Positions 46,275 to 58,100 of a stretch of 64,000 bases of DNA are shown here, piece after piece. Each line of letters begins with the position of its first letter. Within the stretch, counting starts at the first letter, position 1. The stretch lies in contig NC_087378.1 in assembly GCF_963675165.1 (NCBI RefSeq), positions 6,195,205 to 6,259,204 of the forward strand. Reading direction: 5' to 3'. The DNA comes from Halichondria panicea. Lineage: Eukaryota > Porifera > Demospongiae > Suberitida > Halichondriidae. The notes beneath the pieces were generated by a model that was not told where the DNA came from, did no database searches, and worked only from the letters and a program-made list of their open reading frames with translations. Position numbers and translations under genes: made by a program.

Positions 46275-47700
46275 ATTTCACATAGCAAATGTTTTTTATG
46301 CCTCGAGGTGTAGCCGCACGAGGGATACAGTAAAGCTGACTGTGTGTGTGTGTGCGTGTCTGTTCACGTTCCAGCTGTAACTGCTCAACGGTTGCAATAC
46401 GACGAAAGCTAACAGCTTCTATAGGCTTCCAGCCACGTTCTCTTGGATTTTGATTCGTGGATTAGCAAACTAAAGCTTCTTTCTAGAGTTATGGCTAGTT
46501 TGACTCACATTGAAGGCTGTTGCAGTCTCTTCAGAATCTTTCATAGCATCATCTGTCGGCACAAACTTTCTATTCAACATATGAGTTAGCTTTGCACTAA
46601 AGCGCTAGCTTTTTGTTAGCTACAATACTCAGAAAATATCTGTTAAGACAGCTAGCTAGCTAGCAGTAGCCGACCAGCCATTTGTGAAATTGATCTCTTT
46701 GTACCCTTTAATTATTCCGGTGGATGTAATGCGCATGCGCGCTCATTCCCCATGTGTGAGAAAATAATATCCAAGATCCAGATCCAGGATCCTCCTGGCA
46801 GAATCATCTTTGTCTTAAGGGCCTGGTAAGCCACAAAACACAACAATATAGATAACAATATGCATGTACACAGGTCTTTTCTTCTTAGATATTATAATTA
46901 TACACTGAACTACAGATCCTGGAAGAATCAATTTTCTTCTTTCTTGAGGTCCTGGTAAGCCACATAATACAATAAATAACAACAATAGATGCATGTAAAT
47001 AAGTCTTTTCTTCTCAGTGACTTTATATAGATAAGCTAACTTTAATATAAAATTCATTATAGAAACTAATATAACACTCTAATAGTAATACTTTTGAGCG
47101 AAAGCAAAAACATGGCGAGAGGCATTAGCACAGCGCCAGCTTGAACACTAGTTTAGTTCAGCTTCCATAAACAGCACTTTCCCTGATCCATGATCATGTA
47201 CATGCATGAACACTCAGAAGACATTGCCTATGCTTGCATGAGTGCCTGTTACATGAGAACATTGACTACCAATGAACCAAAAGCAAAAATTAATAATGAC
47301 TGAACAGAATTTTTGCATCAATTAAAAAAAGTCATGTAACTCCTTTCAGACAATTTTCAGTTATTACATTTTCTACTACCATAACAACTTTTGTTGTTGA
47401 ACGTTTATAACTATGGTAATACAAAGTAAAATGACATGGAAAGTGGTAATTAAAAATAATTATTGTGTGAGTGAGCGAGCTTCTCCTTGCATTCAGGACA
47501 TACTCTCATTGGCTGGGCATGTGTGTGTGAGGGGGAAGGGTATATAGGATGTAACGTACGTTTTGCACAAATTGTACATGTAGATGTTTTGTGCATTCAA
47601 AATTAAGAGCTTGACCGTATGTATATATGTGCGTGTGAAGGATTTCAATTATAATAGCAAGAGCCCATAATAAAAGGAGAGAGTATTGAACGTAGTATAA
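46275..47700. other. Intergenic with a diverged R1-like repeat and a local duplication
   Basis: 46300-46680 resembles family R1 in minus orientation (tcttggattttgattcgtgg, ctagctttttgttagctaca) with a gcctcgaggtgtagccgcac head shared with 32488. At 46795-46860 and 46915-46990 a segment containing ggcctggtaagccacaaaac and ggtcctggtaagccacataa is repeated in tandem. No gene. Confidence 0.5.
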
Positions 47701-49532
47701 TTATACACAGATGTATGCGGAAAGTAATGAGATTTCCTGCTTGGTAACTGACCATTCAGAGTGCCTGTAGCATGTGGAGCTGCTACTTATCCCTTCGAGG
47801 CAGCAATAATATTATTGATGATACTTTCGCATATAATTATTTCATGCACGGTTACTATATTCAATACTCTCATTATAATTATGGACTCTTGATAACGGCA
47901 AATTACCTTTTTGTGTCTTTGCTGTTGTAGGAGGATCGCTCCCCTCATTCCTTGAGTCATCACTATTTTCATTCCTTGAGTCATCATTATCCTCATTCCT
48001 TGAGTCATCACTATCTTCATTCCTTGAGTCATCACTATCCTCATTCCTGGAATCATCACTCTTTCCAGTTACAGCAACTGCATAGAGAGTACAGTATTGG
48101 ATCACACTGCATGTGTACTTACATGACCGTATTGAGCTTACATTGTTGTGGCTGGAGGTAACCAGTAATTTCAGTGAAATTCCACTGTATAGCAATGTTT
48201 AAAGTAGTCCTGTCAATATCATCAGTTGCATCTGAATAAGAGTGGGTGTAGAAACAAAAGTATAAATGAACTAGAGCAATGACCCTGAGAGAGTACTATG
48301 CTTGTGTGTCAATCTCATGTGGGGGTTGTGTTGTACTCACTGATATCACAGTTGGCCTTCTCCACCAAGTACTGTACTATGTCTTTGCGTCCCCTGTAGC
48401 ATGGGTTGTGGAGAGGGGTCCAGTTCCAAGAGTCCCTTACACCTGTAGAACAAACAATATATGACAGACAAGCACAGTACATTATCACACTCACTCCTGG
48501 GGTCAACTTTGTCCTGCTCAACCAGTTCCTTCACTACACCCAACCTGCCCCTCCTACATGCTGCACACAGAAACCTGGGTTTGTCTTCATCACCACCACA
48601 GCCACGACTCTTCAGGTAGAGGGCAACATCCATACAGCCGTCATAATCATGCATATGGTCCATAGCTAGATCCAGTGGTGACTGTCCATTTTTATCCCTC
48701 AAATCTGCGCAATCATACAGTACTTTGAATACTCAACCACTTTAACAGGATCAATAAGAAAACATATAATTTTGTCGTAAATCTATACACTTGCGCAATT
48801 CACACTCATTCTTGGGGTCAACTTTGTGTTGCTCAACCACTTTCTTCACTACATCCAGCTTGCCCGGCGACATGCTGTACGCAGTAACTTGGCTTTGCCC
48901 TCATCACCATCACAACCACAGCTCACTAGGTACAGGGAAAGATCCATACAGCCTTTATGGTCAGACAAATAGACAGGATCCAGTACAATGTCCAGTGGTG
49001 ACCATCCCTCACATCTGTACATTGCAGACAGTCAAACACATAGTTACACGGAATTGTGTGTCTAATCAACTGGACAGAGATAAATACAAACAGCAGGAGA
49101 GTACATTATGGGAACAAAATACAAAACATGCTATCACATGCACTAAATCTCACTGAACTACTTACCAGTACTATATCCAACCTCCTGGATCAAGTACTCC
49201 ACCACCTCTTTATAACCTCTCACGCATGCATAGTGAAGTGGAAATCTGTTAAGCCACCCGCCACCCTTATCAGCATGAGCTCCATGGGTAACAAGCGTCT
49301 TCACAATCTCAAGGAAACCCCACTGGCAAGCCCAGTGTAATGGAGGCTCCCACGGTCTCCACTCCTCACTCCAGTAGAGCTGGTGGTTGGGGTCCGTCCC
49401 CTGTCCTAGCAGGGACCTTACTTCGATGATATCACAATTTTCTACAGCTTCATCTAAGTTTTGGCTAGCTTCTTTTGAGCTCTGTATAAATAGACCGATG
49501 GTTGGGGTGTCAGTCATACCATAGGTAAACAA
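47701..49532 (-). CDS. Small ankyrin-repeat protein with acidic SDDSRNE-repeat tail
   Basis: Exons in phase 1 throughout: 49166-49532, 48495-48704, 48341-48442, 48142-48231, 47907-48077 and, less certainly, 47701-47792, giving about 343 residues if the exon-like segment at 48810-49014 is skipped. Met1 (49530-49532) or Met6 could start the protein. Exon 1 has two ankyrin repeats (EPPLHWACQWGFLEIVKTL, FPLHYACVRGYKEVVEYLI). The next exon has NGQSPLDLAMDHMHD and RRGRLGVVKELVEQD. Then comes WTPLHNPCYRGRKDIVQYL. The 47907-48077 exon codes six near-identical SDDSRNED units from an 18-bp tandem repeat. Ankyrin repeats bind proteins; no enzymatic domain is seen. The last exon is chosen only because its phase and stop fit. 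Confidence 0.65.
48810..49014 (-). pseudogene. Dead duplicate exon inside the ankyrin gene
   Basis: This segment is closely similar to exon 48495-48704 (shared GDEGKAK/GDEDKPR, ACRR, VEQ and VDPK blocks). It has an internal deletion near its start, a one-base loss at the ACRRG codons that leads to two stops, and its donor GT changed to AT. It cannot be spliced or read as its sister is. Confidence 0.7.
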
Positions 49533-50126
49533 AATTCTTTCGCATAATGACCATAGCTATACTTGTCTATTGACTATTATGCATGTCAATCATCAGTGAT
49601 CACACAGAGAATTACTTGATAATTTATGTGTAGTTTTTACAAGTAAACACCACATAGATTTATCTATTTATCTAAAGCTTCCTTACTCTAACTCAGAGTC
49701 TTGTTGATTTGTGTCCATGTGTGGAAGACAATGTTAAGCCTCAATGTGCAACAGCCTTAGCCTCAGCTCAAATAAACTTGAAACAACGGCGTACTCTTTC
49801 ACCCGGTACCCATTATAAACAAAAACTAAAAACTAACCAGGCAAAAGATTACATGTGAAGTGCGGCCTGGGATCGAGGCTATCCAAGCTATATTAAATAC
49901 AGCACATGTATAAAGCAACAGTAAGCAAATACACTCGGGATCTAACATTGTTCATCACAACACACCTGAACCCTTTCTTTTTGAGTATTAATTTTAGTTC
50001 ATAGACAACATCCACATTCAACATACTTTTTAGTACAAGTCAAAAGAAAACTAAAGTTTAAACAAAAATTAATGCTCAAAACTTATATTATATAATAATA
50101 TTATACTCTAAAACGATATGCATACA
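49533..50126. other. Spacer between the ankyrin gene and CLINT1
   Basis: Upstream sequence of the ankyrin gene and 3' UTR of CLINT1. A gcggcctgggatcgaggcta fragment at 49861 resembles the ends of the 43914 element family. No gene. Confidence 0.45.
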
Positions 50127-53100
50127 TCAAAATGGTCTCTGATATTGCATTCCAGTGTTCATCTGCGTGTTTGTCATACCACCGCCAAATCCAGTCATCT
50201 GCTGTGGTTGCATGTAGCCCATGTTTCCATATCCACTCGCACCACCACCATAGTTCATTCCCATTCCAGGTTGCCCCATTCCTTGCATGCCCATGTTGGG
50301 CTGTGGTCCCATCGCCATTCCTCTTGGCATTCCCATTCCAGGTTGCAGCGGTGCACTCATGCCAGGTTGCATTCCCATTCTACCAGGTTGGAATCCCATT
50401 CCAGACATCGATGCTCGTGACTGTTGTGGCATTGGTGAAGTGCTGATGTTGTAGTTAGGCCCAGAGAAGGAGGTGGGCCCCGATGAAAACGAAGGGTTAG
50501 TGGAAGTCGAAGGTGTGGTGGAAACACTAGACTGGGCGAGTTGGTTCATAGAAGGTCGACCAGTGCTTGACGCGATCTTGGGTTTGGCAGGACCCAATAG
50601 ATTGTCCATATCTATGTTAATGCCAGCAGCATTCCATATGGTAGAGGAAGCAGTGGTGGACACCTGGAAAAAAGGCAAATATTCCACTTGTGCGCATACA
50701 TGTACATACAATTATACCTGTGCCCAGACTTTTTTTAATATAAATGGTGCAAAATATGCTCATGCCTATTAGAACACAACAAATAGGTGAACAATTTTAC
50801 CTTTTCAGCTGGCTTGGGCTCTGACATATCGAGAAGTGAAGGTTGCTCTTGTGCAGTGGGAGTGGGCATGAGGAAAGAGCCACCAGTGGTAGGCTGGGGA
50901 GCCAATAGAGGCTGGAGAAGGGGGAGGGTGAATATCAAACATGGTAACTGTCCAGCAAACAATACAGTTGTCCGTAAGGTACAGGTACATGCATCTACAC
51001 TATAATAATGAAACCACTACTGGTGCTGATGCCTCGGTGGAGGTGCCAAAGCTACATAACATAAAGCTACTAATAGCTTTTACACACACATTATAAATTA
51101 TCATGATGAACATTTTCGCATTAATTAATTTTGCTGCATAGAATCCAGGAATCGCAGGTGTAGTAGACTATATTTAGTTAGGCTTAGGTCATTAGAGTTA
51201 TTTATACTTATGATTTCCTGTCCTTCCTGTTAGTCCTGTTTTGTGTGTATTTAAGTCAGTGTGCTGTGTATTATATTCAGTCTTACTGCCATGATATTGT
51301 TGCTTACTGAACCCCTATCAGTTTAGCTAGTGACTCAGCTAGGCTAATACACTACAACAGGGAACTCAAATAGTGGGTAATGATCGACCATGATTGTTGT
51401 AAAACGATCGATGTTCGAGTCTAAAAATTAATGGCCGCATCAGTAGAGCCTTGCAGCTCTCTTCTCACTGTTGCAGCTACCAATAGCTAGCATTCTAGTG
51501 CAGAGCTAACTACCTTAAGGTGACACATATTTTCACAGGTAGATTTGTTTGCGTTTTTACAGTTTTGTACATTTTGCGGTATAATTTTTTGTGAAATGTC
51601 GATCTGGATACATTAAACAAGAGGGCGGCCAATTATTTGCGAGTACTAATTTTTGCGATTTACTCTCATTCGCAGAAATAGCAGAAATTAATACACACGA
51701 AAATATGTCACCTTAAAGTACTGTAAGTAGAGTAGCAACACTCCATGGACAAGTTTTTCTACGCACTCTTCTGAAAAGGCTGCAATGGCATTCCAAGTAA
51801 GCTAAACTAGGCATAACTCGAGAACAAAGCATTATTTTGAAAATCCACAAATTAAAATCCATGACTAGAAGCCTATAGGAACTCTTACTTACACTTCATT
51901 GATCATTGAGCAGCTGTAGCAGTCTATATACAGATCGACACACACACAGACACACTACCATATACCACACTACCGTATACCTCGCTTGCGCATGCGCACC
52001 GCGGCATAATTATTATGTTAGGTTATGTATACACATCACCTAGGAGACAACTACAGCCAAATACACTGTAATTACCCGAGGCGCGTGAGCGGCCACGGGC
52101 ATAGTAGTCATTTGTCTTGTGATATCTGTTGCATTTATAGCATGGATAGTCTTCATACAACAAGTTATTAGTCTAAAGTTAAAGCTTCGTTGTCAAATAA
52201 AAGAGAGCAAAAGCTAAGAAGCTTGAACTTGCTCGCTGGCTGGGTACATGCGCTTTTTATTCGAGGTATACGCGTCCTTTATTCAAGGTATAGCTACACA
52301 TTTGCAGCTGAAGTGATCTTTTACCGATCTCTATTAAAAGTAGAATTGTAGTTTGTTGCTTCTTTATTAGAACACTCCTCTGGTTATTCAGCCTAAATAT
52401 CAACTACACTTAGGTGGGTGGCTCAATGTCAAAGCTCACAACAATTATATTATAGATGCTATAATTCACCCACTCCCCCCCACTGTGAAAAACGTATACA
52501 TACCTGAGACATCCCAGTTGAAGGTGTGCTCTGAAAGATTCCAAAGTCGGCAAACTGTGCTGGCTGCTGTGTGGGTTGTTGGGGAGCTGGTACAGATTGA
52601 AAGCCAGCAAAATCACCAAATCCACCACCTGCACACGCAGAAGAAAAGTCATACATTAACTCCCTCCAAGCACACTACAAAAACAAAATCTACTATGTAG
52701 AATGTGTACTATTATACAGAGGCATCTCGTGTCTAGCATTTTGTTTGTTAGGGCAGATCAGTGCATTATTTATGGTGGTCTAAATAAACTGAGGACCCTA
52801 CAGTGACACAAACTCACCAGCAGCTTGGCTTTCCTCTGGGGGTCCTTTAAAAGCTGCCTCAAAGTCAGCAAAGCCATCACCTCCACCGCTAGTCTTCTGT
52901 GGCTGCTGAGAGGGTGTGTCCCCAAATAACAGCCCCTGCTGTGCTAGGCCCGAGGCCCCCTGTTGTGTGGGAGCCGACTGTTGGGCAAAGGTGGCTGCTG
53001 CTCCGAGATCAACCAGTTTGGATGGTTGGCCTCCTGTCTTTCTGGCAGTGCTGGGAGAGTCTCGGTTCATCTTCTCAAAGCCACTGAAACTAAAGAAGAA

Positions 53101-54697
53101 AGAAGAGAAGCAAGAAAAAGCATTAGTATGTACAAATCATAACAAACTCAGGAATTGCAGATTAAAACTTGTATATACCTCAGATATAATTTTACTGTAA
53201 CATCAATTATTTTAGAGAATGTCACCCGTGATAATCACTTGTACATGTACGTACAGTACCTTGGTTCCGGTTCCGGCAATGGGCTGGAAGATGTATCTTT
53301 CTCAGGACTATCCTCATCCTCATCAGAGTGGGTGGAGTGAACAGGTCCTCGAGCATCCTCATCGTAATAAGTACCTTTGGAACGGGGCTCTTGTGAGTAG
53401 CGGTCACCTGAATGGAATGTACGAGCACTCAATCGTGTACATATGCAGTGAGCCCACAGTTCTCATGACAACAGTGAACAGCAAATAGATGATAGGCAAC
53501 ATTGTAAGTACATGTATACATATGTACAGTGCTGCAGCAGTAAGGTATTACATGTTGCAAGGGGTGAATATGATTGCAATGAATATTAAATGTATCACAC
53601 CACACATACAACTAAATGCACATGCAACTAAATGCACATGCACACAGAGTCTTACTGTATGATTTTTTGGTCTCATCGTTGGAGATGCCGACATATTTAT
53701 CACGATTGGTGCGAGCAGTCTTTCTTGCTTCTCTCAGTCTGTCTTCGTCTTGTAAAAAACCAACGATTTCCTTACTCTTCTGTCGGACTGGAGAAGAAAA
53801 AATACATGTCACCTTCTGTTTTGATACCACAACAACCAAATGCAGATTTGCTCAGCTGATATGATGGGCATATCTACAGTTGGGCAGCAGCAGGAAGTCA
53901 CCGATACCATAGAAGCTAGAGCACTGACTGACCACATTTCGAAGTGTGCCCAGATAAATACGCACATCTACAAATTGGATGTTTACAAAGAGTAAAGAGT
54001 TGTTGTGTCTTTAGCTGAGACAGATAAGCAATAAAGTAGGCATACCACAGCTACTCTCCATATCTCTGTATGTAGAACATTACTTATGCATACATGTACA
54101 AGTTTGCTGAATATTGAGTTATGCAGTAAAGCATGTTTAAAATGGGCCCTGTCACAATCGAGAGATGAACAACTAAAGAACCATACAACATCGGTGGTCA
54201 AAGGGCAACAAAAGCTATACATCAAGGAACTATCATGGGGATGATCTAAAAATGAAAGCCATACACTCACCATTGATTCCTTGATCCTTGCCCTGCTCAT
54301 CACTGAACTGGTAGTTCTCCAACGGCTTCATATCATAGACGTGCTCTCTAGCACTTGTGACCACTCGTTCCGAGCCGTTGAGAATCAGGTAGTTAAGTAG
54401 TAGAAGAGCCTGTGTGGGCGCGGCGTGTGTGTGTGTGTGTCAGGTACATGGGTTGGTGAACAGGAACAAGCTTAAGGAATACCTTGTAAGTTCGTCGCCA
54501 GTTCTTCTTTGCCTCAAACATTCGTTTCCACAGCATAGCCATGACCTCCGGATAGTGTTCGTAAGTGAATGTGTACTTGGCTAGTTGAGCCATTGTCGAT
54601 CCATGTGGGCCCCAGGTATCATCATTAGTGGCCTCCCGAACCTTGGTCTCTACATCAGAGTAGTTCATGACCACATTGGCCCTGTGTACATGAGTGA

Positions 54698-54740
<43 letters not shown>

Positions 54741-54836
54741 GCAGTTGGTTGGGGGTGTGTACATGTACCTAGTTTACTATTAAACTTATAGACTACCACC
54801 AAAAAACACTCACATTTTATCCACAAATCTTTGCAT
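50127..54836 (-). CDS. CLINT1: Clathrin interactor 1 / epsinR (ENTH-domain adaptor)
   Basis: Nine exons (54814-54836, 54483-54681, 54271-54409, 53656-53787, 53260-53407, 52818-53083, 52504-52628, 50801-50911, 50127-50663) join in frame to 559 residues. EpsinR binds PI4P and SNAREs on trans-Golgi and endosomal membranes and recruits AP-1 and clathrin. The ENTH domain covers residues 1 to about 150 (NVVMNYSDVETKVREATNDD, NWRRTYKALLLLNYLILNGS, DEQGKDQGINVRQKSKEIV). A long disordered region follows with an acidic SDEDEDSPEKD stretch, SKLVDLGAAATFAQ, and FGDFAGF, FADFGIF and FADFEAAF motifs typical of adaptor-ear and clathrin binding. WNAAGINIDMDNLLG matches the late conserved block of CLINT1. The tail is rich in Met, Gly, Pro and Gln. 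The DAAxF-type order of short motifs and this late block separate it from epsins 1-3. The 1.6-kb intron 50912-52503 carries repeats. Confidence 0.9.
51159..51360. mobile_element. Possible solo LTR inserted in R1 copy 2
   Basis: The segment absent from other R1 copies starts TGTAGTAG and ends CTACAACA, so it has TG...CA termini with short inverted ends, as LTRs do. I see no clear target duplication, so the call is weak. Confidence 0.35.
51515..51716. mobile_element. Miniature inverted-repeat element nested in R1 copy 2
   Basis: Left ttaaggtgacacatattttc and right gaaaatatgtcaccttaa are inverse copies; the flanking R1 sequence is continuous in the other copies, which defines the insertion. Confidence 0.75.
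54696..54740. repeat. GT microsatellite in a CLINT1 intron
   Basis: Nearly pure GT dinucleotides, which generate meaningless open frames on both strands. Confidence 0.9.
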
Positions 54837-55165
54837 CGTGGCTTCTTTGTAGGATGAGGGTAACTTTAACGTACCTAGCAGCTTACAATTTCACAGCCAA
54901 CACAGAATAACGGAGTCGATAACTTAACAGAGCAATTGATGTCATCACGTGACAATAAGCAGCAGTGAAGGTAAGAAAGAACAGGAAAATGAAATTTCAA
55001 ACAACACATCTGATTGGACAATAACCAATCCAATTACAGATTCAAAAGTAGCGAATTTCTTTAGCGCTCAGTTTCTCAAGCTTTTGTTATAAAGCGGATC
55101 GAAGTTCGATTCCTTCGACTAGCCTAGCCAGTATTTTTTGGATCACTAGATCACAAGCTTAGAAA
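54837..55165. promoter_or_regulatory. Divergent promoter region of CLINT1 and the Ki-67-like gene
   Basis: The start codons of CLINT1 (minus) and the Ki-67-like gene (plus) are 329 bp apart, head to head, with no repeat between. Both 5' UTRs and a shared promoter must lie here. No TATA box is evident near either gene. Confidence 0.5.
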
Positions 55166-58100
55166 ATGGAGTGTTGCAATTTTATTCACATCAAGCGAAA
55201 TGGAACCGAAGGAACGGCTTATCCTCTAATCAAAGGCTCCACTATGATCTTGGGCAGGTAAATGCTTGCACTTGTATTAATCAATATTAATACTAATTAA
55301 TACCTAATCTCTTATGCAGAGATGAGGATTGTGATTTCAGAGTGCAAGTTCCAAGTGTTTTTGGAAAACATGCTAAGCTTAGAGTGGACACAACAGGAAA
55401 GGTGAGTCATTATACGCTGACAATTTGATGCATCGTTCCACTGTAGACATTAGGGGGAGGGGTTAGGTACGTTACCATTGATTCTGCGTACTGTAATTTC
55501 TAGCAAGTTTGTAAGCACACGTACACGTAGGTACGTCTTGTAATGTAAAACACATTGTAATGTAAAACAAGTTGCCTTTTACCCACTCAGGCCTACATCG
55601 TAAGCCTCGTCTCCACGGCTCCTGTGTACGTGAATGACTCTGAAGTCAAGAGTGAGCTGCTGGTTATTGACAAAGCCGTCCTCAGGATTGGCACTTGCTC
55701 ATTCAAGTTTGCTTATGCTGATGGAATATTCAGCCCACTGCGTGAGGAGAATGGCACTCATACTCCGAAGAAGGTTAGTGTGTAATGAGGTTAGTGTGTT
55801 TAGGCCCTACAACTTTGGCAAAACTGGTCACAGGCTAACCTATTTATTAACTTTGCCTCTGCTATTTTTACAGACTCCATTGAGAACCCCAACAGCTCCA
55901 AGCTCTGTCATAAAAACTAACAAAGAGAATGCATCATCAACTCCCAAGCTCCCCAACTCAGCTAAGAAAGCACCCACTCTGAACCAAGTAAAGAAGACAC
56001 CTAAAACTCAGTCCAGTTCGACTCCCAAGATACATGAGGCATCTCTGGTGAGGGTGATGCAACAGGAGCATGCTAGTGGGTCCAGTCGTACACCAACTCC
56101 TATTAAGGTACTTAAAGAGGCTCTTGATTACATACAATCATGTGCGCAATTAGGTTTGTATTATTATAGCTTCCTTTTCATTTCAGGCAACTCCAAAGTC
56201 TAGAATCTCTAGTGGGTCCATCTCGTTAACTCCCATCCCCTCCATGGACACTTCGAGACATCGAGCACTACGAACAACTCGAAATTCATCTCTTCTGTCC
56301 ATCCCTGAAAGCGATGAATCGACAGCTTCCCCTCACAGACCTGCTACACCTATCCAGCCAGATCTCAACTTATCTCGTCGATCCCTCAAAAGCACCCGTA
56401 AAGCCTCCCTGATGTCTATCCCCGAAAGCGATGAATCGACCGCTTCCCCTCACAGGCCTGCTACCCCCTACCAGTCAGATCTCGACTTATCGCATCGGTC
56501 CTTCAGAAGCACCCGTAAAGCCTCCCTGATGTCCATTCCAGAAATGGAGGGCGCGTCAGTTCAATCTCCTTCCCCTCGAAAACGACATATTGAGTACTCT
56601 CTAACCCCCAATCAACCGTTGCTAAAGAAATCGCGCAAGAGTGTCACTTTTGGGCCAGTTCTCTCTCCTGAAGTGTTTGACAAGAGACTACCCTCTTGTA
56701 CCCCAGTTAAGACTGGGTTAACTCCAAAAGGCCAACGCCGCTCTCTGCCTGCCTTTGAAATCGTCCCTGAAGAGGAAGAGGAGGCCAGCTACCTGTATGA
56801 GTACTCCATGACTGGGTTTGAGGTCAGTTGGTATTTGCATGGTTGTACAATGCAGCACTCACGCTCCAGTTCTTCTTGATGCTTTGAGGCATTTTCCGTG
56901 TCTAGTTTTTGTACTTAAAGACTAAAATTGTAGCTATCGTTCTTAGCTACTGAAACTACATTCTGTACAGTATGATGTTACATGTAATTTAATAGTTGTG
57001 GTCTCGTTTGCAGGAGAGCTTCTTGACGTCGGAGAGTGAAGAGTCAGAGGGTGAAGAAGATGCTACTCCCATCACATCACCTGCTAAGAAGCTGGTCACT
57101 CCTCTGAGAAAACAGATTGAAAGCAAACCTGAGCTCCGCAAGACTCGAAGAGCTTTGTCCACTCCTTTGAGAGCCGGTATCAGGAACCACCCTGGACTAG
57201 GGAGAACCAGGAGAACATTACCCACTCCCATAAGAAAGTCTATTGTTGCTGGAGGCAAACTGCGCAAAACGAAATCCTCAATGCCCACACCAGTTCGAAA
57301 AGAGATCCAGGGAGCAGTCGCACTACGCAAAACTAAGAAGAGTATGCCCACCCCTGTTCGGAAGGAGATCCAGGGAGCAGTCGCACTACGCAAAACTAAG
57401 AAGAGTATGCCCACCCCTGTTCGGAAAGAGATCGAGAAAAAGCCTGGTCTACGTAAAACCAAGCAGTCTCTCCCTACACCAGTTCGAAGTGCAATTGGAG
57501 ATAGGCCTACCCTCAGGAAGACCAAAAGAAGTATGCCTACCCCAGTCAGGCAAGAAATCGAAGCAGGATCCAGTCTCAAAATAACCAAGCCTACGATTCC
57601 CACTCCAATTAGGGAAGGTATCAAGAAAGGTGTCTCTCTACGCAAGACAAAAAGAAGTGTGCCCACCCCTCTCCGAAAGCAAATCGAGAACAAAATAATG
57701 CTGCGCAAAACAAAGCAAGTTATGCCTACTCCTTTGAGGTACCAAATTAAAAATCCGCCAGGGCTTCGCAAAACAAAACAGTCAATGTCTACTCCAATTC
57801 GTAAGGAGATTGAAAGAAAGCCTACCCTTCGCAAGACAAAACAGTCAATGCCTACCCCAGTTCGCAAGGCGATCGAAAGAAAACCATCTCTCCGCAAAAC
57901 CAAACAGTCAATGCCTACCCCAGTTCGCAAGGCGATCGAAAGAAAACCATCTCTCCGCAAAACAAAGAGATCCATGCCGACCCCTGTGCGCAAAGATATC
58001 GAATCCAAACAAAACCTTCGGCAAACGAAGAAATCGCTGCCAAGTCCACTCATGAAGTCCATCCATGCCAAACACGGGCTAAGGAAAACCAAACGTTCTA

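Larger units (their letters stand above)
51015..52000 (+). repeat. Dispersed repeat family R1, copy 2, split by two insertions
   Basis: It matches copy 1 in order (gcctcggtggaggtgccaaa, agctctcttctcactgttgc, cattccaagtaagc) but is interrupted by about 200 bp at 51159-51360 and by an inverted-repeat element at 51515-51716. It sits in a CLINT1 intron. Confidence 0.7.

Noticed and set aside
46300-46520. tRNA-like head of the 46300 and 32488 repeats
   Set aside because: No cloverleaf can be drawn, and A and B boxes do not stand at tRNA spacing.
50118-50446. Plus-strand His/Ser-rich frames
   Set aside because: Antisense of the Met/Gly-rich CLINT1 tail.
54393-54764. 123-residue minus-strand frame starting MYTPPTNCNTHTH
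   Set aside because: Start lies in the GT microsatellite intron; the real CLINT1 exon is 54483-54681 with its start in a separate upstream exon.
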